This document shows positions 25,100 to 33,566 of a stretch of DNA of 64,000 bases, piece after piece. Made by a program: the position numbers and the translations under genes. This DNA comes from Verrucomicrobiota bacterium (GTDB taxonomy: Bacteria; Verrucomicrobiota; Verrucomicrobiia; JADLBR01). The stretch covers positions 1-64,000 of the forward strand of contig JAKQKQ010000123.1 of NCBI GenBank assembly GCA_029560585.1, in the 5' to 3' direction. The first letter of the stretch is position 1, and each line of letters opens with the position of its first letter. The notes below the pieces were generated by a model. It made no database searches and was not told the origin of the DNA. It was given only the letters and a program-made list of their open reading frames with translations.

Positions 25100-25837
25100 A
25101 TGACAACGACTGCAAATGAACTGCCGGGACTCGATTGCGGGGTCTGCGGATTCAGAACCTGCGCGGAGATGGCCGTGCGACTGGAGACCGAACCCCAGAT
25201 GCTGAAGCGATGCATCCATCTTTCATCAAACCGGATCACGGGATCCGAAAACGCGGTGGCGGTCGCGCCGACGCGACCGATCTCGGATGCGCCCTGTGAT
25301 CCCGCGTCGTGCGGCCCATCTGCCTGCGCGGCGTGCGGCGCGGCAGGTCCCGGGGCGCACGAGTCCCCGCAGTGGCGCGATAGCCTCGGGCGCGAGTTCG
25401 ATTTCTACCTCGAACATTTTCCCGAAGAGCCCGGACCACGCGAAATCATCCTCCCGCACAATCCCCTCATCACGCGCGAGATGGATGTGCGGGTGGGCGA
25501 TGTCCTGATCGGGCGGCCTCTCGGCATGTCCTGCGGTTGCCCCATCACGCATTGCGGCATCGCGATGAATGTCGATCCGCGCACGGGCGTCATCGTTTGG
25601 TGCGTGACGGGTCCCCTCCAGCCCCGGCAGCAGGGCTACAAGGACCTCGGCTACTACATCGCCGAGGGATACGAGGGCCTGGCCACGCACCCCCGCTCCG
25701 AGATCAAGATCGGCATGCGGTACTATTTCCAGCCCCGCATGTGCATGCTACAGTGGCGGCACAGCGGGCTCGTGAATTTCGTCAACCGGTCAAACGAGGG
25801 CCTGCAAATCCGCGTCGAGGGCCTTTGGATCGGTTAG
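25100..25837 (+). CDS. Fe-S protein with RnfB/AcsC-type cluster domain
   Basis: A 245-residue protein. Residues 13-38 carry Cx2CGx3Cx16C (LDCGVCGFRTC ... KRC), the PF04060 4Fe-4S motif also found in RnfB and the corrinoid Fe-S protein of acetyl-CoA synthesis. A short cysteine-rich linker follows (CDPASCGPSACAACG). The C-terminal half is a conserved domain with MSCGCPITHCGIAMNVDPRT and RYYFQPRMCMLQW that I do not recognise by name. AAAGGG precedes the ATG by seven bases. As the last gene of the Rrf2 operon it could be a scaffold, the electron donor for cluster assembly, or the product to be matured. At least four cysteines beyond the first motif suggest more than one cluster. Confidence 0.75.
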   Translation: MTTTANELPGLDCGVCGFRTCAEMAVRLETEPQMLKRCIHLSSNRITGSENAVAVAPTRPISDAPCDPASCGPSACAACGAAGPGAHESPQWRDSLGREFDFYLEHFPEEPGPREIILPHNPLITREMDVRVGDVLIGRPLGMSCGCPITHCGIAMNVDPRTGVIVWCVTGPLQPRQQGYKDLGYYIAEGYEGLATHPRSEIKIGMRYYFQPRMCMLQWRHSGLVNFVNRSNEGLQIRVEGLWIG

Positions 25838-25991
25838 ACCGCAGTCGCCTTCGGATTCCGCGCGAGAATGGCGGGAGGGCGGCAGCGGCGGGCGCGATCG
25901 AGCCTTCTGCGCACGTTCGCCCCAAGCGAGAGCACGGGCTCAACCGCCGTCATTGACCGCATCGCCCTGCCACCCTTATAACACCCCACCG

Positions 25992-26846
25992 ATGCCCCAG
26001 ACTGACTCCCGCCATCGGACGCCCGCCTTCACCGGTCCGGTCGAGTTCGCTCCGGGCTTCGCACCGCGCGGGGGCATCCACCACGTCCTCTTCGATTGGG
26101 ATGGGACCCTTTCGCTCATCCGCGCGGGATGGGCCGAGGTCATGACCCCGATGTTTGCCGAGATGCTCCCGCCGCTGCCCGGCGAAAGCGAAAAGGACCG
26201 CCGGGATTTGGCCTTCGAGGACATCATGCGCCTCAACGGCAAGCAGACGATCTATCAGATGATCCAATTGGCCGATCGCGTTCGGGAACGCGGCGGCGAA
26301 CCCCGCGAGCCCCTCTGGTATAAGCACGAATACCTTCGCCGGCTCGATGTGCGCATACGGCACCGGCTCGAAGGCATCGAGGCCGGGACCATCCGGCCGG
26401 ATGACATGCTGGTCCACGGCGCACGCGATCTGCTCGAGGCCCTGGCGCGCCGAGGCCTGACCCTGCATCTCGCAAGCGGCACCGACGAGCCGTTCGTCAG
26501 GCGCGAGGCCGACCTCCTGGATGTCACCCGTTACTTCGGACGCCGCGTGCATGGCGCGCTCGACGACTACAAGAAGTTTTCAAAAAAAATGGTCATCGAC
26601 CGCATCCTCGAGGAAAATCGAATCGCTGGCGCCACCCTGCTGGCGTTTGGCGATGGCTATGTTGAGATCGAGAACACTGTCGAGGTCGGCGGCCTGGCCG
26701 TCGCCGTCGCCAGCGACGAGCAGCACAACGGCTCGGGTCGCATGGACGCCTGGAAGCGTGCCCGCCTCCTCGGCGTTGGGGCCCATGCCGTCATACCCGA
26801 TTATCGCGATGCGCAATCGCTGTTGGAATTGATTCTTGGCCCGTGA
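25992..26846 (+). CDS. HAD-family hydrolase
   Basis: A 284-residue phosphatase-like protein of the haloacid dehalogenase superfamily. Motif I is FDWDGTLS (Asp35 and Asp37), motif II lies in HLASGTDEP, the conserved lysine is in FSKKMVIDR, and motif IV is FGDGYVE. The long cap region between motifs I and II (about 100 residues) resembles phosphoglycolate- or beta-phosphoglucomutase-type enzymes; the substrate is probably a sugar phosphate. The ATG at 25992 was chosen over 25953 because the preceding residues have no family character; no clear ribosome-binding site is seen for either. The TGA overlaps the GTG start of the next gene (GTGA), so both products are likely to work together. Confidence 0.75.
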   Translation: MPQTDSRHRTPAFTGPVEFAPGFAPRGGIHHVLFDWDGTLSLIRAGWAEVMTPMFAEMLPPLPGESEKDRRDLAFEDIMRLNGKQTIYQMIQLADRVRERGGEPREPLWYKHEYLRRLDVRIRHRLEGIEAGTIRPDDMLVHGARDLLEALARRGLTLHLASGTDEPFVRREADLLDVTRYFGRRVHGALDDYKKFSKKMVIDRILEENRIAGATLLAFGDGYVEIENTVEVGGLAVAVASDEQHNGSGRMDAWKRARLLGVGAHAVIPDYRDAQSLLELILGP

Positions 26847-27994
26847 GCACGACCGCACCAAACGGGGACCCTCGCCCAGCGGTCCGCCGAAAGGCGGGGC
26901 CTATCGATCTCGCGAAGCTCCGCACGCGGCCCCTCGCCGAGCGCAACAGCCTCACCCGGGCCGAGGACATCCTCATCGATCCCGATGCGTCGCCACCCCC
27001 CCTTCCCGCCCTGGCCGTCGGCGCGGTCGGCGAATGCGCGGCACGAATCAGATCAGCCCGCGCCCGCGGAGCCGCCATCATGCTCATCTACGGCGCCCAT
27101 CTGCTTCGCAATGGCGCCGCAGCCATCGTCGGTCGCCTGATCGAGCGCGGCTGGCTGACGCATGTGGCCACCAACGGCGCCGGCGCCATCCATGACTGGG
27201 AGTATGCATGGCTGGGCCGTTCCACGGAAAGCGTCCGCGAAAACGTTGCGGCCGGCTGTTTCGGCACCTGGGATGAGACGTCGCGCAACATCCATCTGGC
27301 CCTGATGGCCGGCGCGCTCGACGGCCTCGGTTTCGGCCAATCGGTCGGGCGCTTCATCGCGGAGGACGGCACCGCCCTGCCCGAAGTCAATACCCTCGCC
27401 AACGCGATCGCCGACGATCCCGCCCACCCCCTGACCGCCGCCCGCGCCGATCTCCTTCGCGCCATGCGCGAGCAACGCATCCCAGGCGGCACCGCGCGCA
27501 TCGAGCACCGCTGGAGACACGCCTCGATCCTCGCGCAGGCTTGGAGCCTCGGCATTCCCGCAACCGTTCATCCCGGCATCGGCTACGACATCATCACCTG
27601 CCATCCCGTTTTCAACGGCGCGGTGATCGGACGAGCGGGGGATCTGGACTTCAGGCTCTTCGCGGGATCCGTGGATCGCCTCGACGGCGGGGTCGCACTC
27701 TCCGTCGGTTCCGCCATCATGGGCCCGCAGGTTTTTGAGAAGTCTCTCAGTTGCGCGAACAACCTGCGGCTTCAGCATGGGCGCCCCATCGTCTCGGACC
27801 ACGCCATCTATGTCGTCGATCTCCAAGACGGCGGCGGCTGGGATTGGTCGCAGGGCGAACCCCCGAAGACAAGCGCCGCATATTACCTCCGCTTCTGCAA
27901 GAGCTACGTCCGCATGGGCGGCGCGATGCACTACGTCCAGTGCGACAACGCCGCATTCGCCCACCACCTCCTCCGCGCCCTGGAGAGCGCCTAA
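26843..27994 (+). CDS. conserved protein of unknown function
   Basis: A 383-residue soluble protein that I cannot name. It has strongly conserved-looking glycine-rich segments: IMLIYGAHLLRNGAAAIVGR (80-99), then THVATNGAGAIHDWEYAWLG (107-126), a segment ATVHPGIGYDIITCHPVFNG, and a C-terminus with RMGGAMHYVQCDNAAFAHHL. The NGAGAIHD stretch and the alternation of short hydrophobic strands suggest a Rossmann-like nucleotide or sugar-phosphate binding fold. A distant likeness to deoxyhypusine-synthase-like folds crossed my mind but is unproven. It starts with GTG overlapping the stop of the HAD hydrolase (GTGA), arguing for a shared pathway, possibly a sugar-phosphate route with the PfkB kinase at 33.9 kb. 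Confidence 0.65.
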   Translation: MSTTAPNGDPRPAVRRKAGPIDLAKLRTRPLAERNSLTRAEDILIDPDASPPPLPALAVGAVGECAARIRSARARGAAIMLIYGAHLLRNGAAAIVGRLIERGWLTHVATNGAGAIHDWEYAWLGRSTESVRENVAAGCFGTWDETSRNIHLALMAGALDGLGFGQSVGRFIAEDGTALPEVNTLANAIADDPAHPLTAARADLLRAMREQRIPGGTARIEHRWRHASILAQAWSLGIPATVHPGIGYDIITCHPVFNGAVIGRAGDLDFRLFAGSVDRLDGGVALSVGSAIMGPQVFEKSLSCANNLRLQHGRPIVSDHAIYVVDLQDGGGWDWSQGEPPKTSAAYYLRFCKSYVRMGGAMHYVQCDNAAFAHHLLRALESA

Positions 27995-28544
27995 CAGCAT
28001 ATTGAAAGACGCCAGGTCATCACCTCTACGCTCGTGTCTCAGTATCGGTTGGGAGGGACGCCGGCCCCGGCGTCCGCGATTCACCAGTCGCGCAACGCCC
28101 GGGCCAACCCGGCCCGCGAGGCGAGCGTGTCTCAAAATCTATGAACCGCGCCGCCTGGCACAGGCGGCCTACAAATTTTGTAGGGCATCTCTGTGAGATG
28201 CCGTGCATTGTCGCGCGCCACACACCATTGGAAGTCCCCTCTATCATCAGATGGGCATTGATTGTTGGGTGTTCCATGTTGGGCGTTTGAGTTTTGAGAC
28301 AGCCTCAGGCCTCGGGCCCTCCCCAGGATGCTCGCATGGCGAATCCATCGAAAGGCCATGTCGATGTTGCTTGCTGGGCGTTGATATCTGTTGTTCCCAC
28401 GGAACAATGACGTTTTGAGACAGGCACGGCCCGGCGTCCCTCCCGTGCCCATCGCTCGACCGCCGGGACGTGGAGAATCCCCCCCCCGCGCGCAATTCCA
28501 TCTCTGGACTTGGCACGGATACCACTTGGCGTTCATCCTCAATC
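27995..28544. other. gene-free interval with hairpin repeats
   Basis: There is no credible gene here. A hairpin GACGCCGGCCCCGGCGTC stands near 28059. The stretch 28127-28205 holds TCTCAAAATCTATGAACCGC, a GCCTGGCACAGGC hairpin, TACAAATTTTGTAGG and GGCATCTCTGTGAGATGCC, related to the GTCTCTGTGAGAC repeats at 4877 and 39868. Two further TTTTGAGACAG copies stand near 28293 and 28412. The promoter of the esterase gene must lie near its right end but is not recognisable. Confidence 0.6.
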
Positions 28545-30680
28545 ATGGACAGCGCTCGTCTGGATTGGCGTCATCCCGAAATCACCCATCGCTCACCGCG
28601 GCCCGCACCGTGGACTCGGCGCGACATGCTGCGCACCGGTGCGCTGGCGGCAGCCTATTGGACGATCGCCTCGCACGATCGCGCCTTCGCCGCAAGTCCC
28701 CCGCCGCCCAAAGCCCCGACCCCTGCCGTGCTGAACCGCTTCCCCGAAATGCTCCAGCGATATTTCGCGGGACGGGTGCGCGAGGCCGAGGCCCGATCGG
28801 ATGCGACCCGCGCGGCCCTGCGCACGCGCGAGGACGCCGAGGCCTATGTCCGCACCGTGAGGGAGAAGATCCGCGACTCGTTTGCGCCCTTTCCCGAAAA
28901 GACACCCCTGAACCCAAAGGTCACCGGGGTGGTCGAGCGAGATCCGTACAACATCGAGAAGATCATCTTCGAAAGCCGACCGGGGTTCTATGTCACCGCC
29001 AATCTCTATGTCCCAAAGGGAAAGAAGTTCCCGGCTCCGGGCGTAGTCGGAAGCTGCGGGCACTCGGCCAATGGCAAGGCTGCCGAGACCTACCAGTCGT
29101 TCGCCCAGGGCCTCGCGCGCCAAGGTTACATCGTCCTGATCTACGATCCCATCGGCCAGGGGGAACGACTCCAGTATCCCGACGCAAAGCTAAAGTCCAC
29201 GGTCGGTGTCGGCGTGAAGGAACACCTCCATGCCGGCAACCAGCAGATACTGGTGGGCGAATCCATGGCGTCGTGGCGCGCCTGGGATGGGATCCGCGCA
29301 CTCGATTACCTCCTGGGCCGCCCCGAGGTCGATCCGCGCCACGTCGGCATCACCGGAAACTCCGGCGGTGGCACGATGACCACGTGGCTCTGCGGCGTGG
29401 AACAGCGCTGGACCATGGGCGCGCCGAGCTGCTTCGTCACAACGTTCCGCCGCAATTTCGAAAACGAGCTCCCGGCGGATGCCGAGCAATATCCGCCTCG
29501 AGCGATCGCCCTCGGACTCGACCACGCCGATTTCCTTGCCGCCCTCGCCCCGAAACCCGTCCTCATCGTCGCGCAAGAGAAAGACTTCTTCGACGTGCGA
29601 GGCGCGCGCGAGGCGCATGCCCGCCTGCGCCAACTCTATCGTCTGCTCGGCCACGAGGACCGGATCGGGCTGTACGTCGGGCCGGGCCCGCATGGCTATG
29701 CGAAGGACGGCCGCGAGGCCATGTACCGGTGGTTCAACGGCGCCACGGGCATCTCGGATGCCCAGTCGGAACCCGAGTTGACCATCGAGAAAGACGAGGC
29801 TCTCCAGTGTACCAAGACCGGACAGGTCGTCGAACTGGGCGGGCGCACCGTGTTCTCTTTCACCCGCGACAAGGCCAAGGCCCTCGCGGGCGAGCGTCCC
29901 GCGCAGACCGACGCCCAGACCCTCGCGACCACCGTGAGGGCGCTGCTCAAAATGCCCCAGGCCAAAGGCGATCCCGGCGCGCGCGTCCTGCGCCCGCTGC
30001 CTTCGCGCGGTTACCCGAGACGCCACGCCACACCGTACGCGGTCTGCACCGAGCCGGGCATCGAAGCCATTGTCTACCGTCTCGCGGATGAACGGCTCGA
30101 GTCCTTCCCCCCGCCCGACCAGCGCCGCGCCCTGCTATACATCTCCCACGTTTCAAGCGACGCGGAACTCCGTTCCGAACCCCTCATCCGCGATCTCATC
30201 ACCGCCGAGCCCGAGGCCACCCTATACGCGTGCGACCTTCGCGGCACGGGCGAATCCCAGCCCAATACCTGCGGCATCGACACGTTCTATGACCGCTACG
30301 GCAATGACTATTTCTACGCGGGCTACTCGCTCATGCTCGACCACCCCTTCCCGGGCCAGCGCACCCTGGACGTCCTGCGCGTCATCGATTGGCTGGGCAC
30401 CATCGGCCACGCCGACGTGCACCTGGTCGCCCGCGGCCGGGGTGCGATCCCCGCCACGTTCGCGGCCCTCCTGTCCCCCCGCGTGGCGCGCGTCACCCTC
30501 AAGAACGCACCGGCCTCCTATGGCGAAATCGCCATGACCGAGGACTATGCCTGGCCGCTGTCGGCCCTCGTGCCCGGCGCCCTAGAGAAATTCGATCTCC
30601 CCGACTGCTATCGGGCCCTTGAATCCAAGGGCCTCCGCCTGATCGAACCCTGGGGCGCCAAGGCCGACCCCGGCACGTAG
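28545..30680 (+). CDS. Tat-exported tandem alpha/beta-hydrolase (esterase-like)
   Basis: A 711-residue protein with a Tat signal (PWTRRDMLRTGALAAAYW). The N-terminal alpha/beta-hydrolase domain (about 120-420) has a nucleophile elbow GNSGGG with Ser273, the acid region near QEKDFFD and a catalytic His in GPGPHGY, resembling acetyl-xylan or cephalosporin-type esterases (AXE/prolyl oligopeptidase branch). A second hydrolase-like domain (about 510-711) has the right strand order (LLYISHVSSD; TLYACDLRGTGES), but its elbow reads VARGRGA, without a serine, so it is probably catalytically dead. Start: ATG 28545 places the Tat motif at residue 24; GTG 28470 is possible but unsupported. It probably removes acetyl or other ester groups from glycans outside the cytoplasm. 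Confidence 0.75.
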   Translation: MDSARLDWRHPEITHRSPRPAPWTRRDMLRTGALAAAYWTIASHDRAFAASPPPPKAPTPAVLNRFPEMLQRYFAGRVREAEARSDATRAALRTREDAEAYVRTVREKIRDSFAPFPEKTPLNPKVTGVVERDPYNIEKIIFESRPGFYVTANLYVPKGKKFPAPGVVGSCGHSANGKAAETYQSFAQGLARQGYIVLIYDPIGQGERLQYPDAKLKSTVGVGVKEHLHAGNQQILVGESMASWRAWDGIRALDYLLGRPEVDPRHVGITGNSGGGTMTTWLCGVEQRWTMGAPSCFVTTFRRNFENELPADAEQYPPRAIALGLDHADFLAALAPKPVLIVAQEKDFFDVRGAREAHARLRQLYRLLGHEDRIGLYVGPGPHGYAKDGREAMYRWFNGATGISDAQSEPELTIEKDEALQCTKTGQVVELGGRTVFSFTRDKAKALAGERPAQTDAQTLATTVRALLKMPQAKGDPGARVLRPLPSRGYPRRHATPYAVCTEPGIEAIVYRLADERLESFPPPDQRRALLYISHVSSDAELRSEPLIRDLITAEPEATLYACDLRGTGESQPNTCGIDTFYDRYGNDYFYAGYSLMLDHPFPGQRTLDVLRVIDWLGTIGHADVHLVARGRGAIPATFAALLSPRVARVTLKNAPASYGEIAMTEDYAWPLSALVPGALEKFDLPDCYRALESKGLRLIEPWGAKADPGT

Positions 30681-30771
30681 CCCATACGACCTCACGCGGA
30701 CCCAAAAACGTCAGCCGCCGAAGGCCTGGGTCATCAATCGGGCCACGGCCCAATCCGCGCGCCCGGTCCCG

Positions 30772-31881
30772 TCACACGTCTCTGCGACGCCGCACCGCCT
30801 CGGCGAGGGTCTCGAGCGCACCGAACGAATCGTCCCAGCCAAGGCACGCATCCGTGATGCTCTGGCCGAAAGTCGGCTGCGTTCCGGGTGTAAGGTCCTG
30901 TCGCCCCTCGACCAGGTGCGACTCTATCATGACCCCGAAGATGGCCCGCGAGCCGCCCGCGATCTGCCCCGCCACGTCGCGGCACACGTCCAACTGGCGC
31001 CTGAAGTCTTTCCTGCTGTTGGCGTGCGAGAAATCAATCATGAGCCGCGGGGTGAGCCCGGCCTTCTCCAGATCGGCGCACGCCTTGCGCACGCTCTCGG
31101 CATCGTAGTTCGGGCGCGAGCCCCCGCGAAGGATGATATGGCAATCATCGTTGCCGCGCGTGGCGACAATCGCCACCTGGCCGATCTTGTGGACCGAAAG
31201 AAAATGGTGGCGCTGCCGGGCCGCCAAGATCGCATCCAGCGCAATCTTGACGTTTCCGTCGGTCCCATTCTTGAACCCAATCGGCGCCGAGATACCGGAA
31301 GCCAGTTCCCGATGAACCTGCGACTCGGTGGTGCGCGCACCGATCGATCCCCATGACACTAGGTCGCCCACGTACTGCGGCGAAATCGTGTCCAAAAACT
31401 CGCAGCCGGTCGGCACGCCCGTCTCGTTGATGCGGACCAGCAGGTCGCGCGCTATCCGGAGGCCCTCGCTGATCCGGAAACTGCCGTTGAGATAGGGATC
31501 GTTGATCAGACCCTTCCAGCCCACGGTCGTCCGCGGCTTCTCGAAGTACACGCGCATCACGATTTCGAGATCCACCGCGAACTGTCCCCTCGCGCAGGCC
31601 AGCTTGCCCGCGTACGCGAGCGCCGCCGCGGGATCGTGGATGGAACACGGCCCAATCACCACCAAGAGCCGATCGGATCTTCCGTGCAAGATATCCCGGA
31701 TTCGGCCCCGCGTCCCCGCGATCAAATGCTCCGCCCCCGTTCCCTTGATCGGAAAGAACCGGATCAGGTGCGCCGGCGGCGGCAACGGCACGATGCTCTC
31801 GATGTGCTCGTCGTCCGTCAGCGACGTCTTGTCCACCGGCGCAATCTCGAACTCGGTATCTTCGGGCTGGGCCATGTTCAT
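30772..31881 (-). CDS. DAHP synthase, class I (AroF/G/H type)
   Basis: A 369-residue enzyme that condenses phosphoenolpyruvate and erythrose 4-phosphate to DAHP, the first step of the shikimate pathway. Family blocks are all present: IGPCSIHDPAAALAYA, GWKGLINDPYLNGSF, IGARTTESQVHRELASG, IGFKNGTDG, HIILRGG, MIDFSHANS, IESHLVEG and GQSITDACLGW. These are the sequences of AroF, AroG and AroH, whose N-terminal extension carries the amino-acid feedback site. The frame is open upstream to 33027 over the divergent gene, which is an artefact. ATG 31881 (MNMAQ) or 31875 gives the normal length; GGGAGG lies about 14 bases upstream of the first. It is a housekeeping gene without pathway neighbours here. 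It is convergent with the esterase gene. Confidence 0.93.
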   Translation of the reverse strand: MNMAQPEDTEFEIAPVDKTSLTDDEHIESIVPLPPPAHLIRFFPIKGTGAEHLIAGTRGRIRDILHGRSDRLLVVIGPCSIHDPAAALAYAGKLACARGQFAVDLEIVMRVYFEKPRTTVGWKGLINDPYLNGSFRISEGLRIARDLLVRINETGVPTGCEFLDTISPQYVGDLVSWGSIGARTTESQVHRELASGISAPIGFKNGTDGNVKIALDAILAARQRHHFLSVHKIGQVAIVATRGNDDCHIILRGGSRPNYDAESVRKACADLEKAGLTPRLMIDFSHANSRKDFRRQLDVCRDVAGQIAGGSRAIFGVMIESHLVEGRQDLTPGTQPTFGQSITDACLGWDDSFGALETLAEAVRRRRDV

Positions 31882-32127
31882 TAGAATAGACGGCATCCTC
31901 CCGCAGTCGAGGGCCGACACGATCGGATGCTTGAGCCACGCACGTCCCCGCCGTGGCGCAGGCAATCCTGCCTGCGGCGATGTTTCTCGGCGGATGTCAG
32001 CAGATAAGACTGTTGTCCCGCCCCGGTTGGGGATTTTCGGGCGACGCAGTCTGGCGCCACGCACCGGCGATCCCAACACTGAGCCGATCCACCTTGCACC
32101 ACCGCGGGGGAACGATATGGTGCCCGC
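31882..32127. promoter_or_regulatory. divergent intergenic region
   Basis: 246 bases separate the DAHP synthase start from the ceramidase-like start. A palindromic stretch GGCAATCCTGCCTGCGGCGA near 31961 resembles half of a REP hairpin. No clear promoter hexamers could be assigned. Confidence 0.35.
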
Positions 32128-33423
32128 ATGATCCCGATCCGATCCAGACGGGCCCTCCTCCTTTTCTGCTCCCTCGCGATCCCAATTCTCTCCACCGGGC
32201 AAACAGAGGGCCTGCGTGTCGGGGTCGCCAAGGCGGACATCACGCCCGCGCGACCCTGCATGCTGGGGGGCTACGCAAGCCGGACCAACCTTTCCACGGG
32301 TGTGCACGATCCACTGTCGGCCCGCGCCACGGTGTTCGAGCACGATGGCCGTCGCCTCGCCCTCGTCTCCGTGGACATTCTCGGCTTTTACAACGAGACG
32401 GCGGAGCCCCTCCGCAATGCGATCGTCGACGCTTGTGGCCTGCAGCCAGCGCAGCTCATGCTCGCCGCCATCCACACGCATGCCGCCCCAATCCCGGTCC
32501 TTGCGGCGGGCAAATTCCACCCCAACAACGTCGACTACACGAAGACACTCAAGGATCGGCTGGTCAAGGTGACCAAGGACGCCATCGACGGACTGCGCCC
32601 CGCCCGAATTGGGATTGGCGTTGGCGCATCTCCCGTCGGTGTGAATCGGCGGGAGCGCGCGACCGACAAGAACGGGCAACCCTTGATCCGGCTCGGCCGC
32701 AACCCCCCCGGCATCACCGACCACGATGTGCAGGTCCTTCAGGTCCGTGAAAGGGATACGGATCAAATAGCCGCAACGCTGTTCGCCTACGCGACACACG
32801 GCACATCCCTCGGCGGCAAGAATCTTGTCGTCAGCGGCGATGTGCTCGGCCTCGCGGAACAGTTCGTCGAAAAATACCTTGGCAACGGCATTGTCGGGCC
32901 CGCATTCGCCGGGGCCTCCGGCGACATCGACCCGTGGTTCCGCGTCTTGCCCGAGATCAAGACCGCAGACAATTGGATTCCCGAACCCGTCCTGCTCGGC
33001 ACCTTCCTCGGAGAAGAGGCGATCCACACCTCCGAGGGCATCCGGGATTTCAGCCCAAATGGTCCCGTCGCATCCTTGCTAAAGACCATACAGCTCCCCG
33101 CGAAAGCCGATCCGCAAAATCCGGGGCAGACCAATTCTCCCCCCCTCCCATTCGCCATCACCGCGGCCAGAGTGGGCGACGTGGCCCTGGTCGGGCTCGG
33201 CGGGGAGGTGTTCAACGAGATCGGGCGTGCCATCAAAGACCTGTCGCCCTTCCCCCGCACCATAATCATCACGCATTGCAACGGCGCCGCCGGTTATCTC
33301 GTCCCCGCACGGGCCTATCCCGAGGGCGGCTATGAGGTGAAGACCACCCATTTCTCCCCCGAGGCGTCCGATGCTGTTATCAAAGAGGTCGCATCGCTCC
33401 TCCGGCAACTGAAGAACGAATAG
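32128..33423 (+). CDS. secreted neutral/alkaline ceramidase-like protein
   Basis: A 431-residue protein with a signal peptide (RSRRALLLFCSLAIPILSTG). It opens with LRVGVAKADITPARPCMLGG and contains LAAIHTHAAP (His116/His118) and CNGAAGYLVPARAYPEGGYE, hallmarks of the neutral/alkaline non-lysosomal ceramidase N-terminal domain (PF04734). At 431 residues it holds only the N-terminal metal-binding domain; the C-terminal immunoglobulin-like domain of true ceramidases is absent, as in most PVC paralogs. The natural substrate of those single-domain proteins is not established; an amide or ester of a lipid or glycan is plausible. It is divergent from DAHP synthase. A REPIN-like repeat begins about 24 bases after the stop. 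Confidence 0.8.
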   Translation: MIPIRSRRALLLFCSLAIPILSTGQTEGLRVGVAKADITPARPCMLGGYASRTNLSTGVHDPLSARATVFEHDGRRLALVSVDILGFYNETAEPLRNAIVDACGLQPAQLMLAAIHTHAAPIPVLAAGKFHPNNVDYTKTLKDRLVKVTKDAIDGLRPARIGIGVGASPVGVNRRERATDKNGQPLIRLGRNPPGITDHDVQVLQVRERDTDQIAATLFAYATHGTSLGGKNLVVSGDVLGLAEQFVEKYLGNGIVGPAFAGASGDIDPWFRVLPEIKTADNWIPEPVLLGTFLGEEAIHTSEGIRDFSPNGPVASLLKTIQLPAKADPQNPGQTNSPPLPFAITAARVGDVALVGLGGEVFNEIGRAIKDLSPFPRTIIITHCNGAAGYLVPARAYPEGGYEVKTTHFSPEASDAVIKEVASLLRQLKNE

Positions 33424-33446
33424 GAAATTCAGTTGCCGGACAGCAT

Positions 33447-33500
33447 GAGCCTGCTTGCAGGCGATTTCATGCGCGAATCGCGCGCAAGTGCGTTCCCGCG
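33447..33500 (-). repeat. REPIN-like palindromic doublet 4
   Basis: GAGCCTGCTTGCAGGCGATT is followed by TCATGCGCGAATCGCGCGCA and AGTGCGTTCCCGCG. It is the most diverged of the four doublets; the GTAG foot is lost on the left. It is followed by a CATTTTCACCCCCGGTGG module and GGGCATGGGATCTAGC, so all modules seen at 5 and 12 kb are present. Confidence 0.7.
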
Positions 33501-33566
33501 TCGCATTTTCACCCCCGGTGGCGCCCCGGATGTCCGCCGGCGGGCGGGCGTCCAGGGCATGGGATC

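Noticed and set aside
30700-30771. Intrinsic terminator between the convergent esterase and DAHP synthase genes
   Set aside because: Only a short GGGCCACGGCCC palindrome without a T-run; not enough to call.
31882-33027. N-terminal extension of the DAHP synthase frame
   Set aside because: The enzyme's family N-terminus starts at 31881; the extension runs antisense through the ceramidase-like gene.
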